Notes: a model not told the origin generated them from the sequence alone. A stretch of 64,000 nucleotides of DNA from Pseudomonas putida (GCF_022627325.1 NZ_JAETZZ010000007.1:225641-289640); one strand, 5' to 3'; shown: positions 39,026 through 49,145, numbered from the stretch's first letter. A program made the numbers and translations.

Positions 39026-39682
39026 TCACGCTCCGGCCGGCTGGGCAAGGGCTGTGCGCATTTTTTCAGAGGCCGGTGGTTGCGTGTCCGGGCGCTTCTG
39101 TTTAGCCAGTTGTAGTTCCAGGTATTCGTAAGCGATCTGTATCGCCTGGCGGGTGTCGAAGGCATCGCCCGACAGCGCTCCACGCAGCCACAGCCCGTCG
39201 ATCAAGGCAGCCAGGCCGCGGGCGGCGGTGCGCGCTTCATCGAGCGGCATGGCGCGGCGGAACTGGCAGCACAGGTTGGAATACAGGCGGTGATCGTTGA
39301 TCCGCTGCAACCTGTGCAAGGACGGCTGGTGCATGCTGGAGGCCCAGAAGGCCAACCAGGTTTTCATTGCCGGGCCATTCACCTGGCTGGCATCGAAGTT
39401 GCCATCGATGATCACCCTCAGGTGGGCTCGCGGGCTGTCGTCGGTCAGTGCCTGGCGACGGGCGATCACGCCCTCGTTGAGCATGTTCATGATGTGGCGC
39501 ATCGTCGCCGCGATCAGGCCGTTCTTGTCCTGAAAGTAGTGACTGATGATGCCGTTCGACACACCGGCCAAACGGGCAATCAGCGCAATGCTGGCATCTC
39601 CCAGGCCGACCTGATCGACTGCTTGCAGCGTCGCTTCGATCAATTGCTGGCGGCGGATGGGTTGCATACCGACCTTGGGCAT
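39026..39682 (-). CDS. betI: TetR-family repressor of choline-betaine genes
   Basis: A 218-residue TetR regulator; [20 protein letters not shown] is the typical BetI N-terminus, and the helix-turn-helix is [23 protein letters not shown] (about 28-50). BetI senses choline and releases its operator. The predicted operator at 39753-39772 is 70 bp upstream of its start and faces betT, so it should control both directions. The C-terminal tail after residue 195 is about 20 residues longer than in most homologues. Confidence 0.95.
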   Translation of the reverse strand: MPKVGMQPIRRQQLIEATLQAVDQVGLGDASIALIARLAGVSNGIISHYFQDKNGLIAATMRHIMNMLNEGVIARRQALTDDSPRAHLRVIIDGNFDASQVNGPAMKTWLAFWASSMHQPSLHRLQRINDHRLYSNLCCQFRRAMPLDEARTAARGLAALIDGLWLRGALSGDAFDTRQAIQIAYEYLELQLAKQKRPDTQPPASEKMRTALAQPAGA

Positions 39683-39752
39683 CTTGCTATCTCCTCAGGC
39701 CTGACGAGCAGACAACGTGCGGCTGACTCGGCGAGGACCAGTCTATTTTGTT

Positions 39753-39772
39753 TTGATTGAACGTTCAATCAA
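39753..39772. promoter_or_regulatory. BetI operator
   Basis: The perfect 20-bp palindrome TTGATTGAACGTTCAATCAA. Its centre GAACGTTC and flanking TGAT/ATCA match the known BetI site pattern of E. coli and Pseudomonas by recall. It lies 70 bp before betI in the betI-betT divergent region. Confidence 0.88.
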
Positions 39773-40158
39773 TAAAGAATAAGCTCTGCGACAATTTGTG
39801 CCATTGACAGCTTCCAAGGCTGTTTCGGTGGCACGGATTGACACCCCAGGAAATCGCGTAACCCCCGTATTACAAGGTGTTGACGGGTATTAGCGATGCG
39901 AAATGCAGATTCTGCTCAACGGCCATGCGCCTGCGGCAGGCCCTTGGAGCGGGCGGGGTGCTCTGTGACGAATGCGCGCACTCAACTGATTTGGCGAGGC
40001 ATTTGCGCAGACCACCTGTCTGGTTTTGCAACGTTTCTATTCGGGATCACGGTTTCCAAGTTGCTTTTATAACACCTGATGCAGTGGGGGTATTCCACCA
40101 ATTGCTCGGGAAAAGACTGATTAGCCTCCACAGCCGCACTGCCCGGAGCATTCGTGCA
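39773..40158. promoter_or_regulatory. Leader region of betT (no gene seen)
   Basis: 386 bp between the BetI operator and betT. The betT frame is open from 39877, but those residues are cysteine- and arginine-rich and unlike BCCT proteins, so it is taken as untranslated. AT-rich DNA around 40050-40075 (TTTTATAACACC) may hold the promoter. No RNA motif was recognised. Confidence 0.4.
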
Positions 40159-42162
40159 ATGAGTTCTGCCTCCCTTACCAAACCCCCCGCCGAGAGGGTA
40201 CGGGTCAATCGCGTGGTGTTTTACACCTCCGCGCTGATGATCCTCGTTCTGACTGCCTTGCTTATCGCTGTTCCCGAAACCGCCGGTCAGGTACTGGGCG
40301 TGGCCCAGAAGTGGCTGACACGCACCTTCGGCTGGTACTACATGCTGGTGATCTGCGGTTACCTGCTGTTCGTCGTTTACCTGGCGTTCTCCGACTACGG
40401 CAAGCTCAAGCTTGGCGGCAAGGATGACCAGCCCGACTTCAGCTACGGGGCCTGGGCCGGCATGCTGTTCTCCTCCGGTATCGGTATCTCGCTGCTGTAC
40501 TTCGGCGCCTCTGAGCCGCTGGACCACTACTTCAATCCGCCGGAAGGCACCCCTGCCAGCCTTGAGGCCGCGCGCCAGGGCCTGCAACTGACCTTCCTGC
40601 ACTGGGGGCTGCATGGCTGGGCGATCTACGCCCTGGTCGGGCTGGCCGTAGGCTATTTCGCCTACCGCCACAACCAGCCGCTGGCACTGCGCTCGGCCCT
40701 GTATCCGCTGGTCGGTGAGCGTTGGGTCAGAGGGGCCGCCGGTAACGCCGTGGACATCTTCGGCATGTTCGTCACCTTGCTGGGCCTGGTGACCAACCTC
40801 GGGATCGGCGCGATGCAGGTGTCTTCGGGCCTTGAATACCTGTTCGGCATGGACCATAGCCAGACCAACCTGCTGGTGGTGATTCTGGTCATGGCCGGGG
40901 TGGCCACGGTGGCAGCGGTGTCGGGTGTGGAAAACGGCATTCGCCGCCTGTCCAACCTGAACATCATGCTGTTCAGTGGCTTGCTGATCTTCGTGCTGCT
41001 GGGCGGCGAGACCCTGCACCTGCTCAACGGCCTGGTGCAGAACGTCGGCGACTACCTCAACGGCATCGTGCTGAAGACCTTCGACCTTTATGTCTACGAA
41101 GGCGAGGCCGGCAAATCTGAGCGTTGGTTGGGCCTGTGGACCGTGTTCTACTGGGCGTGGTGGATCTCCTGGGGGCCGTTCGTGGGCATGTTCATTGCCC
41201 GGATCTCCAAGGGCCGTACCGTGCGCCAACTGGTCTGCGGCGTACTGCTGATTCCGTTGGGCTTCACCCTGGCCTGGTTGTCGATCTTCGGTAACACCGC
41301 GCTTGACCTGGTGATCAACCAGGGCGCTGTGGCGCTGGGCAAGACCGCGCTGGAGCAGCCGTCGATGTCGATCTACCAGCTGCTGGAATACTTCCCAGCC
41401 GCCAAGATCGTGATCGGTGTGGCGGTGTTCGTCGGCTTCGTGCTGTTCCTTACCCCGGCCGACTCCGGCGCGGTGATGATGGCCAACCTGTCATGCAAAG
41501 GTGGCAAGGTCGACGAAGATGCCCCGCACTGGATGGTGGTGTTCTGGTCGGTGATCATCACCCTGGTCACCATCGGCCTGCTGTTCGCCGGTAACTTCGA
41601 AGCCATGCAGACCATGGTGGTGCTGGCGGGCCTGCCGTTCTCGGTGGTGCTGGTGCTGTTCATGTTCGGCCTGTACAAGGCCATGAAGCAGGACGTTGCC
41701 GTGGAGCAGGAGCGTGCCGAGCTGGCCGCCCGTGGCCGCCGCGGTTTCAGCGAGCGCCTGAGCCAGCTTGAGCTGCAACCGACCCAGGCTGTGGTGCAGC
41801 GCTTCATGGACAGGCAAGTCAGCCCGGCCCTCAAAGAGGCTGGCGAACAGCTGCGCAGCCTGGGCTTCGATGTCGAGAGCCGTGTTGGCCAATCGCGCAA
41901 CACGATGGGCCTGCGGGTAATGATGGAAGAGGGCAACCCTTTCGTTTACGAAGTGAGCCTGGACGGTTACATGGCCGCACCGAGCGAGGCGCCGGTCGAA
42001 GGCGAGCCCGAGGTGCGCCAGCGCTTCTATCGCGCCGAAGTGTACCTGCACGATGGCAGCCAGGAGTACGACCTGATGGGCTTCGCGCCCGAGCAGATCG
42101 TGCGTGATGTACTGGACCAGTTCGAGAGCCATCGCCAGTTGCTTGGCCGCGTGTACAGCTGA
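40159..42162 (+). CDS. betT: Choline transporter, BCCT family
   Basis: A 667-residue betaine-carnitine-choline transporter. It has twelve helices (about 25-520) and a long cytosolic C-terminus (520-667) that senses osmolarity in BetT homologues. WWISWGPFVGMFIARISKGRT is the BCCT signature with the substrate-box tryptophans, and GAWAGMLFSSGIGISLLYFG is the unwound Gly-rich helix. The C-terminal FVYEVSLDGYMAAPSE is typical of BetT. It imports choline for BetAB. The start ATG at 40159 has GGAG about 11 nt upstream, a weak site. Confidence 0.95.
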   Translation: MSSASLTKPPAERVRVNRVVFYTSALMILVLTALLIAVPETAGQVLGVAQKWLTRTFGWYYMLVICGYLLFVVYLAFSDYGKLKLGGKDDQPDFSYGAWAGMLFSSGIGISLLYFGASEPLDHYFNPPEGTPASLEAARQGLQLTFLHWGLHGWAIYALVGLAVGYFAYRHNQPLALRSALYPLVGERWVRGAAGNAVDIFGMFVTLLGLVTNLGIGAMQVSSGLEYLFGMDHSQTNLLVVILVMAGVATVAAVSGVENGIRRLSNLNIMLFSGLLIFVLLGGETLHLLNGLVQNVGDYLNGIVLKTFDLYVYEGEAGKSERWLGLWTVFYWAWWISWGPFVGMFIARISKGRTVRQLVCGVLLIPLGFTLAWLSIFGNTALDLVINQGAVALGKTALEQPSMSIYQLLEYFPAAKIVIGVAVFVGFVLFLTPADSGAVMMANLSCKGGKVDEDAPHWMVVFWSVIITLVTIGLLFAGNFEAMQTMVVLAGLPFSVVLVLFMFGLYKAMKQDVAVEQERAELAARGRRGFSERLSQLELQPTQAVVQRFMDRQVSPALKEAGEQLRSLGFDVESRVGQSRNTMGLRVMMEEGNPFVYEVSLDGYMAAPSEAPVEGEPEVRQRFYRAEVYLHDGSQEYDLMGFAPEQIVRDVLDQFESHRQLLGRVYS

Positions 42163-42168
42163 CGCGGC

Positions 42169-42208
42169 TAGCCCTTGCGCGGCCGGATGCCTGGCCGCGC
42201 AAGGGCTA
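42169..42208 (+). terminator. Large perfect hairpin after betT
   Basis: A 16-bp perfect stem (TAGCCCTTGCGCGGCC with GGCCGCGCAAGGGCTA), 8-nt loop, starting 6 nt after the betT stop. There is only a short T-containing tail (ACAGCTTTAT), so termination may be intrinsic but imperfect, or the hairpin protects the 3' end. Confidence 0.75.
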
Positions 42209-42281
42209 CAGCTTTATGTAACGCAGCGTACCCAGCCCCTTGGCACATCCTTGCGCTCCATTTGCCGCGAGGAAGCCGCCC

Positions 42282-45200
42282 ATGCCCATCCAGCCAAGTG
42301 CTGTTCCTGACTTTCGTCGGTCAGTCGCTGCCGAGTTTCTCGATCGTCCCACCTTGCGTAGCGTTCTGAGCCAGCAGGTTCTCGAGTTGCTGGTCCCCTG
42401 GCATGCCGCGCTGGCGGGTGCCGGGCTGCCCGATGCCGAAGCGCTCATACTCAACATTCCTGCCCAAATTGCGTCCGGCCCACAGACCTACGATGCCTGG
42501 ACACCCCGGCCACTGTTGGAGGTCATGCTTGAAGCATTGCACGCCCGTCAGCCACTGGCGTCGTTGGGGGCTGATGGTGGGGATTTCCTGCTGGCGGTCC
42601 GGGAGCCGTGGTTCCTGCGTGACCAGGCGGGTAACCCGTTGCCGTTCGGGACGATCTCGATCGGCGCCCAAATGGCTGCGCTGGATGACCTGCTGCTCAT
42701 GCTCGCGGACAGCTTCTGCCAAGCGCAGGTCGATTTCTGGAAGGCGCCAGGCAGTCAGGGCGTAAGCCGTGACCTGTGGCTGCAGCACCTGCTCAAGAGG
42801 GCGTTGTTGCACAATTTGCCACTGCAGGGGCTGGACCAACAGCAACGTCAGTGTTTGCTGAGCCTGCTGAAGAATCACGGCGCCACACCTGCGGTATTTC
42901 TGGTCCAGGTGCAACTCGATAACGATGTTCAGTGGCTGCCCCACCTGCTGGTCATTGGCGAGTGGGACGAGCGCGAAGTGTTTTTGTGGTGCGCCCCCTC
43001 CAGCGTGGTGAAGGCATTTGACTCGCTCGATCTGTTTGCTGAAGCGTTAAGGGCCGAGCTTGCCGAGCATCAGCGCTTCGAAGCCATGGTGTGGCACCGC
43101 TATGAGCTCGAAGGCGACGTTTTTGCCCAGCAAAGCAGCCTGTTGCTGGAGATCATGCTCGATGACATCGCACGTTTGCGTTATGCCGCGTTGCCAGAGG
43201 GTTCGTTGCTTGAAAGGGGCTTTGCTGCACTGAGTGACCCCGCGCGCTGGTTCATCGAAGGTTACGGCCAGGCCAGTGATGCACAGATCGCGTTGCCACC
43301 AGGCCTGCGCCATGGCAGTGCGGAGAATGGTTTTGCCTATCAGCGGGGCGTGTTCGAACTGGCGTTGGCGCAGGCTCAGTCCGAAGGCGTTGGGGCGCTT
43401 GATGATGTGCTCGATTTGCGCAGTTTCACCCGGCGGGAGCTGCGCACGCTGATGCTTGCCGATTTTCCGCTCGAAGCCAATTATTTCCCGGATGACCTGC
43501 TCCTGCACCTGCCCACCCATGTCGGCTGGCCCGGTGGTGCTGGCGTCGGGCCGGGTGGTTGGACGACTGAGCCCCACCGCATGAGCTTGACCGAGTTCGC
43601 CATCGGTAATCTCTGGTCGCTTCATAACGCGCAGCTTACCGCCATCACCCATCGTGAAAACCAGTTGATCATGGACTGGATGAACGTCGACTACGTCAAG
43701 TCGCTGGTGCAGCGGGTCGACATCGGCAAGCACTACCCCGTCTACGTCGCGCAGAAGCTGGACGACCCCGCTACACAACCCGAGCGGATCAAACGCTTTG
43801 GCCGTGAATGGCGGTGTTCACTGCTGTTCAGCGCGCTCTATGCCCGCATGCAGGGCGAGCTGAGCGACGCCGGCTTGCAGTGCGTTACAGACTTTTGCCA
43901 CGGCTACCTTGACCCGCAATTGCCAGCGCTGATGTTGATGCCGCTGGCCTTCAAACGCGGGGCGGGCGAGGTCGAGCCCGATACCGTCAGTGGCATGTAT
44001 GTCCTGTTCGCCACGGAGCCTGCACGGGTTTTGCTGTATCGGCCGCTGTACAGCGCAAAGCCTCTGCTGGAGTTTGCCAGCCTGGACCTGATGATGGACG
44101 CAATCCGCAGGCCCGGGCCATTGCAGGACAGCATCCTTGCGTGGATGCCGTCGGCCTCGCGTGCCGTCTACGCCTATGGCGGCTTCTACGAGCCGCATTG
44201 GTCAGGGCCTATCCTGGACAGCCAGCTACTGCCTGCGCGAGGGTATCCGCCAACATTTGCAGCGCAGTTCTGGCGTGATGAGGTCGATGCAAGACTGTAC
44301 AAGGCCAATCGCGACCTGTTGGTTGAGTTGGCTGACCGCGAATCGGTTTCCAACGCCGAGAGCCGCTGGGCGATTCTCGTTCAGGGGGCCTGGCTGTTGT
44401 TCGATGTGGTGACGTTGATCTTGCGTGGGCCTGTGGCCAGCGTTGCCTGGCTGGTCCAGGCCATTGCCGGGTTGCACAACGACCTGTCGGCCTTGCGCGA
44501 TGGCAGTGCGTTCGAGCGCAGTACCGCTGTGGTCGACGTGTTGCTCAACGCTTGCATGGCCTTGATGCATTTGCGTTTACCGCAGTTCCCCCTGGGCGAG
44601 CCTGTACGCAACCTTCCCCGCCGGGCCGCAATGCCCGCATTGGGTGATGCAGAAGCACTGGTGGCGCCCATACAAGGCAAGGTCGCTGCGCCGGGAGTGC
44701 TGGCGCAACATGGCTCGACCCGTCTGGATTTTTCCTGGCGCGGCACTCAGGGGTTCAATGTGCTGTCGCCGCAGCAGCGCACCGTGGTGTTCGGCCTGCG
44801 CGTCGAGCAATCGCTGGAAGGCCTGGAACCGCTTGCAGAGGGGCCTGGCCGCGGGTTGTACCGCGTGGGTGAGCACTACTACCTCACGCTGGGTGATGGG
44901 GTATACCGGGCCACCTTTGAGGAGCAAGGCCTGCGCATGGTCGGTGCCGACGGTGCCATGGGGCCCTGGTTGGCGTTCGAGCACGGCCAATGGCGTGTGG
45001 ATCGTGGTTTGCGCTTGCGTGGCGGCATGCCACGCAGCCGCCTTGAAGCCTTGAAAGAGGAGAACCGCAAGAAAGCCGAACAACTCAAGAACGAAGAGGC
45101 TGAATTGGCCCGCCATCACAATGCGTTGGCCGAAACCCTGAACAGGCATCGCGACCTGCTCAATGAGAAGGACGAGCGCATCGCGGTGCTGGAAGCGGTG

Positions 45201-46949
45201 ACTGAACCGGACGAGCTGACCCTTCGCGAGCTTGAATTGACCCGGCGTCTGCGCAAGCAGATCAATCTGAAAATCATCTACGAAGTCAAAGGCGTGGTCG
45301 AGGCTTCACTCAAGCATGAGCAAGTGGTCAACAGCCTGTACAACATGCGCCACGACGATGCAGCCTACAGCATCGCCCTCACCGCGCAGCGCAGCCTGAT
45401 CCGCCAGAGCCTGATCGAGAATATGTCCATCTTCTACAACGAGACGGCCATGATCATCAATGCAGAGGACCTGGAAAACCTCGCCCAGCAGCTTGTCATC
45501 CACCCAGAGAGTGAGGCCGAGATCAGCCAGTACCTGCAATTTCGCTCTGCCTTGGAACAGGTCATCAAATGGGAGGTGGATCTGGTCGACATGTCCCGGT
45601 TGCTGGACACGCTGCTCGAAGAAACCCTCAAAGACGACACGTTCGTGTTCAGGAACGAAGACACGCAAGCGCGCATCAACAAAGGCCACGAGCTCAAGAG
45701 CACCATCGAGGCGCGGCGGTTGTCGGCCATCGACCTTGATTTCCGTCTGCTTCAAGACCTGGCCGAAGCCAGCCTGGAAAGACGGGCCGATGTTGAGGAG
45801 CGGGTGTTATCGCAATACCTCGACTACCTGGCCGGCGACAGCCTGAAGAGCGCGGGCAACGCGCATGGCGACCTGGCGGGAAGCGAGCTGTCGCTGGCCG
45901 AGCGGATCGAGGTGTTGACCGGCATCCTGGAGGGCTATGAGGAGGCTGCGGCAATGGCCGACTACCTCGGCAGTGTGGGCGGCGCGGCGATCAGGCAGGA
46001 GTCGCTGCAACTGTACAAGAAAACCTTGCACGGGTTGCAGCGCGCTGCCCAAGGCGACCTCGCCCAGGCAGTGCGCGAGCACGAACTCAGCGAGCCCGCC
46101 CCACCGCGTCCAACGGTCTATGCCCCGCGCGGTGGGCGGCGCCAGCTGGTCAGGACTCACCGCGGGCGCAAGGTACTCGCTCAGGAAGTCGAGGTGGATG
46201 GTGTCGCCCTCGTCCAGCAACGTGATGAGCGTACCCAGCATGTACTCAAAACCTTCCACCAGCGTGGTGGCGAGTGGGTCGAGGATGCGCCGCAACCTAC
46301 AGAGTCAGAGCCGCCATTTTCCCCACTGGAACCTCGCCTGGCGCGCAAGCGTGCACAGGCCCTGCTTGCAGAGGTCGAACGGATCATCAAGCTGGCCAGA
46401 AGCTTCTTTCAGGCAGAGCAGCCCAACAGTCTGGCCACGGTCATCGACGGGCACCTGGACAAAATGCGCAATGCCCTGAGCACGTTGCCAAGGATGAGCC
46501 CCGAAGATGCCTTGTTCGAAAATCTGGGTGAGGGCATCGAGCGCTTGCAGGCTACCCGCCGCGACCTGTTGACCGGTATCTATCTGTCCACCGATCACCC
46601 CGACGCCCGGAGCCTGCAATTTCTGCTCGACAACCACCAGGTCACTGTCCAGCGCGCCGGGCCACGCAAGGCATTGGCAGCAGGTGACTACCTGGATGTC
46701 TACGAGGTCAGGCGCCAGCCGCGGGCCGGCCAGGTTCAGGGTGATGGGCTGTGGGAGGCGCACTTCCACTACCCGGACATCGGCACCCCGGGGCGGCAGT
46801 TCAGCAAAGGGCACCTGAAACTGTGGGCGCAGCGCAAACTGGGACGCCTGGCGCAACTGCGGGCTGCGACCAGCGGCGAAGACCTGGTCGCTATTTACCG
46901 GGGAGATTTACGCCTGACCCAGGTGGAGGGGCTGATCCCCTTCGACTGA
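42282..46949 (+). CDS. Very large protein of the dermonecrotic-toxin-domain (DUF6543-like) family
   Basis: A 1555-residue protein without signal peptide. MNVDYVKSLVQRVDIGKHYP (about 466-485), leading into a conserved block to about 540, resembles the dermonecrotic toxin N-terminal domain (DUF6543) of Pseudomonas giants. A hydrophobic stretch follows at about 695-731 (WAILVQGAWLLFDVVTLILR onwards). A Lys/Glu-rich coiled coil covers about 916-990. The C-terminal block DYLDVYEVRR ... LWEAHFHYPD ... GHLKLWAQRKLG (about 1480-1535) is also shared by that family, from memory. No protease, nuclease or Rho-modifying catalytic motif was found, and no immunity or secretion gene is adjacent. GAGGAAG lies 9 nt before the ATG. 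Confidence 0.72.
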   Translation: MPIQPSAVPDFRRSVAAEFLDRPTLRSVLSQQVLELLVPWHAALAGAGLPDAEALILNIPAQIASGPQTYDAWTPRPLLEVMLEALHARQPLASLGADGGDFLLAVREPWFLRDQAGNPLPFGTISIGAQMAALDDLLLMLADSFCQAQVDFWKAPGSQGVSRDLWLQHLLKRALLHNLPLQGLDQQQRQCLLSLLKNHGATPAVFLVQVQLDNDVQWLPHLLVIGEWDEREVFLWCAPSSVVKAFDSLDLFAEALRAELAEHQRFEAMVWHRYELEGDVFAQQSSLLLEIMLDDIARLRYAALPEGSLLERGFAALSDPARWFIEGYGQASDAQIALPPGLRHGSAENGFAYQRGVFELALAQAQSEGVGALDDVLDLRSFTRRELRTLMLADFPLEANYFPDDLLLHLPTHVGWPGGAGVGPGGWTTEPHRMSLTEFAIGNLWSLHNAQLTAITHRENQLIMDWMNVDYVKSLVQRVDIGKHYPVYVAQKLDDPATQPERIKRFGREWRCSLLFSALYARMQGELSDAGLQCVTDFCHGYLDPQLPALMLMPLAFKRGAGEVEPDTVSGMYVLFATEPARVLLYRPLYSAKPLLEFASLDLMMDAIRRPGPLQDSILAWMPSASRAVYAYGGFYEPHWSGPILDSQLLPARGYPPTFAAQFWRDEVDARLYKANRDLLVELADRESVSNAESRWAILVQGAWLLFDVVTLILRGPVASVAWLVQAIAGLHNDLSALRDGSAFERSTAVVDVLLNACMALMHLRLPQFPLGEPVRNLPRRAAMPALGDAEALVAPIQGKVAAPGVLAQHGSTRLDFSWRGTQGFNVLSPQQRTVVFGLRVEQSLEGLEPLAEGPGRGLYRVGEHYYLTLGDGVYRATFEEQGLRMVGADGAMGPWLAFEHGQWRVDRGLRLRGGMPRSRLEALKEENRKKAEQLKNEEAELARHHNALAETLNRHRDLLNEKDERIAVLEAVTEPDELTLRELELTRRLRKQINLKIIYEVKGVVEASLKHEQVVNSLYNMRHDDAAYSIALTAQRSLIRQSLIENMSIFYNETAMIINAEDLENLAQQLVIHPESEAEISQYLQFRSALEQVIKWEVDLVDMSRLLDTLLEETLKDDTFVFRNEDTQARINKGHELKSTIEARRLSAIDLDFRLLQDLAEASLERRADVEERVLSQYLDYLAGDSLKSAGNAHGDLAGSELSLAERIEVLTGILEGYEEAAAMADYLGSVGGAAIRQESLQLYKKTLHGLQRAAQGDLAQAVREHELSEPAPPRPTVYAPRGGRRQLVRTHRGRKVLAQEVEVDGVALVQQRDERTQHVLKTFHQRGGEWVEDAPQPTESEPPFSPLEPRLARKRAQALLAEVERIIKLARSFFQAEQPNSLATVIDGHLDKMRNALSTLPRMSPEDALFENLGEGIERLQATRRDLLTGIYLSTDHPDARSLQFLLDNHQVTVQRAGPRKALAAGDYLDVYEVRRQPRAGQVQGDGLWEAHFHYPDIGTPGRQFSKGHLKLWAQRKLGRLAQLRAATSGEDLVAIYRGDLRLTQVEGLIPFD

Positions 46950-46954
46950 ATGGC

Positions 46955-47734
46955 TCAGCGATTGCTGTAGCGGCCGTGCTTGCCATGGGCAGGCATGGCC
47001 TGATTGCCGCGTTCTGCAATCATCTGTGCCAGTGTTACCAACTCGATGCCCTGGCTGCGCAGCCGGGGCATTTCCTGTTCCAGCACCTGCAGGGTTTGCG
47101 GGTAAGGGTGCCCGATCAGCACCGCCGAGCCTTGCCGACGTGCCAGTGCCACGCCTTGCTGCAACTGTGCGGTGATGGCCTCTGTGGTACGGACGTCGTC
47201 CAGAAACACGTCACGCGAGACTTGCCCAAGGGCCTGTGCCTGGGCCTCGGCGGCAGCGACGGTGGCAGCACTGGTGCGGCTGTCCACGAAAAACAGATGC
47301 CGCCGCTGAAGTTCACCCATCAGCCAGGTCATGGCGCTACGCTGGGCGGTCATGCGGCTGCCCATGTGGTTGTTGATGCCGGCGGCGTAGGGCACCTTGG
47401 CCAAGGCCGCGTCCAATCGCCTGGCGAGCTCTGGTAGGGCGATCTCCGGGTGCCAGGCATAGGGCCCGGTGGCGGGGTCCATGGGCATGTGCAGGATTAC
47501 CGTCTTGCCTGCCTGGTGCGCCTGGCGGGCGAACTCGGTGGCGTGTGGGGTATCCGGCATGATCGCCATCGTCACAGGGCCAGGCAGCGCGAGCGTCCTG
47601 CTGTCGCGCTCGGTGCTCTGGCCCAGGTCGTCGATGATGATGCTCATGTAGGCCTTGCTGGCCGGGGCCGCGTGGGCACATGCGGCTGCCAGGCACAACA
47701 GCACGGGCAGCAGATACCGCAGCGGATGAATCAT
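46955..47734 (-). CDS. Divergent polysaccharide deacetylase (YibQ family)
   Basis: A 259-residue exported protein: signal peptide MIHPLRYLLPVLLCLAAACAHA, then a divergent NodB-like barrel (PF04748 type). Seen are IIIDDLGQSTERD, PVTMAIMPDTPHATEFARQA, HMPMDP, INNHMGS and FFVDSRTS. It probably acts on a cell-envelope glycan; the family has no proven substrate. It overlaps ctpA by 4 bp and forms ctpA-yibQ as in other gammaproteobacteria, downstream of envC. It converges with the toxin-like gene across 5 bp. Confidence 0.88.
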   Translation of the reverse strand: MIHPLRYLLPVLLCLAAACAHAAPASKAYMSIIIDDLGQSTERDSRTLALPGPVTMAIMPDTPHATEFARQAHQAGKTVILHMPMDPATGPYAWHPEIALPELARRLDAALAKVPYAAGINNHMGSRMTAQRSAMTWLMGELQRRHLFFVDSRTSAATVAAAEAQAQALGQVSRDVFLDDVRTTEAITAQLQQGVALARRQGSAVLIGHPYPQTLQVLEQEMPRLRSQGIELVTLAQMIAERGNQAMPAHGKHGRYSNR

Positions 47735-49053
47735 TTGCCGGAGGTGATGTTCAGCCCCTTGAGCAGGCTGAGCGCCTGGCTCAGCTGGAAGTCATCGTCC
47801 TGCGGGCGCTCCTTGCGCTTGCTGCTGCCGGTCGGGCGGTCAGCACCACCGTTGCCGTTGCCCAGGTGGCCCTGCAGGTCGGCTTCCTTGAAGTTCTCGG
47901 TATCCGCCTCTGCGGTGAGCTTGGCCGGGCGCACTTCGATGTCCGGGACGATGCCCTGTGCCTGGATCGAACGGCCATTGGGGGTGAAGTACAGCGCGGT
48001 GGTGAGCTTCAGGGCTCGGTCGTTGGCCAGCGGCAGCACGGTCTGGACCGAGCCTTTTCCGAAGCTGTCGGTGCCCATCAGCACGGCGCGTTTCTGGTCT
48101 TGCAGGGCGCCGGCGACGATTTCCGAGGCCGAGGCGCTGCCGCCGTTGATCAGCACTACCAATGGCACGGCCTCACTGGCATCGGCCGGGTCAGCGGAGA
48201 AGCGCAGTTCGGAGTTGGCGATACGGCCTTTGGTGTACACGATCAGGCCCTTGGTCAGGAAGTGGTCGGCCACTTCCACCGCCGACTGGAGCACGCCACC
48301 GGGGTTGTTGCGCAGGTCCAGCACGATGCCGCGCAGTTTCTTGCCATTGTCCTTGCGCAACTTGGCCAATGCTTTGCCCACTTCGTCCCCGGTCTTGACC
48401 TGGAACTGGGTGATGCGGATGTAGCCGTAGTCGTTTTCCAGCAACTGGCTTTTCACGCTCTTGACCTGGATCACGGCACGGACCAGGTTCACATCGAACG
48501 GGGTGCCGCCGTCACGTACCAGGGTCAGGGTGATCTTCTCGCCGACTTTGCCGCGCATCTTGTCGACCGCTTCGGTCATGCTCTGGCCACGGGTCGGCGC
48601 ACCGTTGATCTTGACGATCAGGTCGCCAGCCTGCACGCCAGCGCGCGAGGCGGGGGTGTCATCGATGGGCGAGACCACCTTGACGAAGCCGTCTTCCTGG
48701 CCGACTTCGATGCCCAGGCCACCGAACTCGCCACTGGTGCTTTCCTGCAGCTCCTGGAAGTCCTCGGGGCCAAGGTAGGCCGAATGTGGATCGAGGTTGC
48801 TGAGCATGCCTTTGATGGCGTTCTCCAGCAGCGTCTTGTCGTCTACCGGCTCGACATAGGCCGCTTTGATGCGGTCCATGACCTCGGCGAAGGTGCGCAG
48901 CTCTTCCAGTGGCAGCGGCGCCCTGGCGGTCACCTCGGTGGCTGGCACCGCGGCAGGCTTGGCCGGCGCCGGCTCGGCAGCGATGGCCAAAGGCATACCA
49001 GTCGCCAGGGCGATGGTCAGGGCCAGCTGGGTGAGACGAGGCGAGTGCAGCAT
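47731..49053 (-). CDS. ctpA: Carboxy-terminal processing protease, S41 family
   Basis: A 440-residue periplasmic protease. The signal peptide ends AIAAEPAP, the PDZ domain (about 95-180) contains FGGLGIEVGQEDGFVKVVSP, and the Ser-Lys dyad is Ser in NGGSASASEIVAG and Lys in DSFGKGSVQTVLPL. In Pseudomonas CtpA-type proteases degrade cell-wall cross-link hydrolases and regulators. The ATG at 49053 starts the signal peptide. It lies 92 bp behind envC. Confidence 0.94.
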   Translation of the reverse strand: MLHSPRLTQLALTIALATGMPLAIAAEPAPAKPAAVPATEVTARAPLPLEELRTFAEVMDRIKAAYVEPVDDKTLLENAIKGMLSNLDPHSAYLGPEDFQELQESTSGEFGGLGIEVGQEDGFVKVVSPIDDTPASRAGVQAGDLIVKINGAPTRGQSMTEAVDKMRGKVGEKITLTLVRDGGTPFDVNLVRAVIQVKSVKSQLLENDYGYIRITQFQVKTGDEVGKALAKLRKDNGKKLRGIVLDLRNNPGGVLQSAVEVADHFLTKGLIVYTKGRIANSELRFSADPADASEAVPLVVLINGGSASASEIVAGALQDQKRAVLMGTDSFGKGSVQTVLPLANDRALKLTTALYFTPNGRSIQAQGIVPDIEVRPAKLTAEADTENFKEADLQGHLGNGNGGADRPTGSSKRKERPQDDDFQLSQALSLLKGLNITSGK

Positions 49054-49145
49054 GTCGAACGAACTCCTGATCCTGTAGGCGCTCCTTGGGGAGCATCGGC
49101 CCAGCGTGGGACGCCAGGCCGTAAAAAAGTGACTAGGGTTGAAGC

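Noticed and set aside
39877..40158. N-terminal extension of betT by 94 residues
   Set aside because: The extra residues are Cys/Arg-rich, unrelated to BCCT transporters, and the ATG at 40159 gives the standard start and length.
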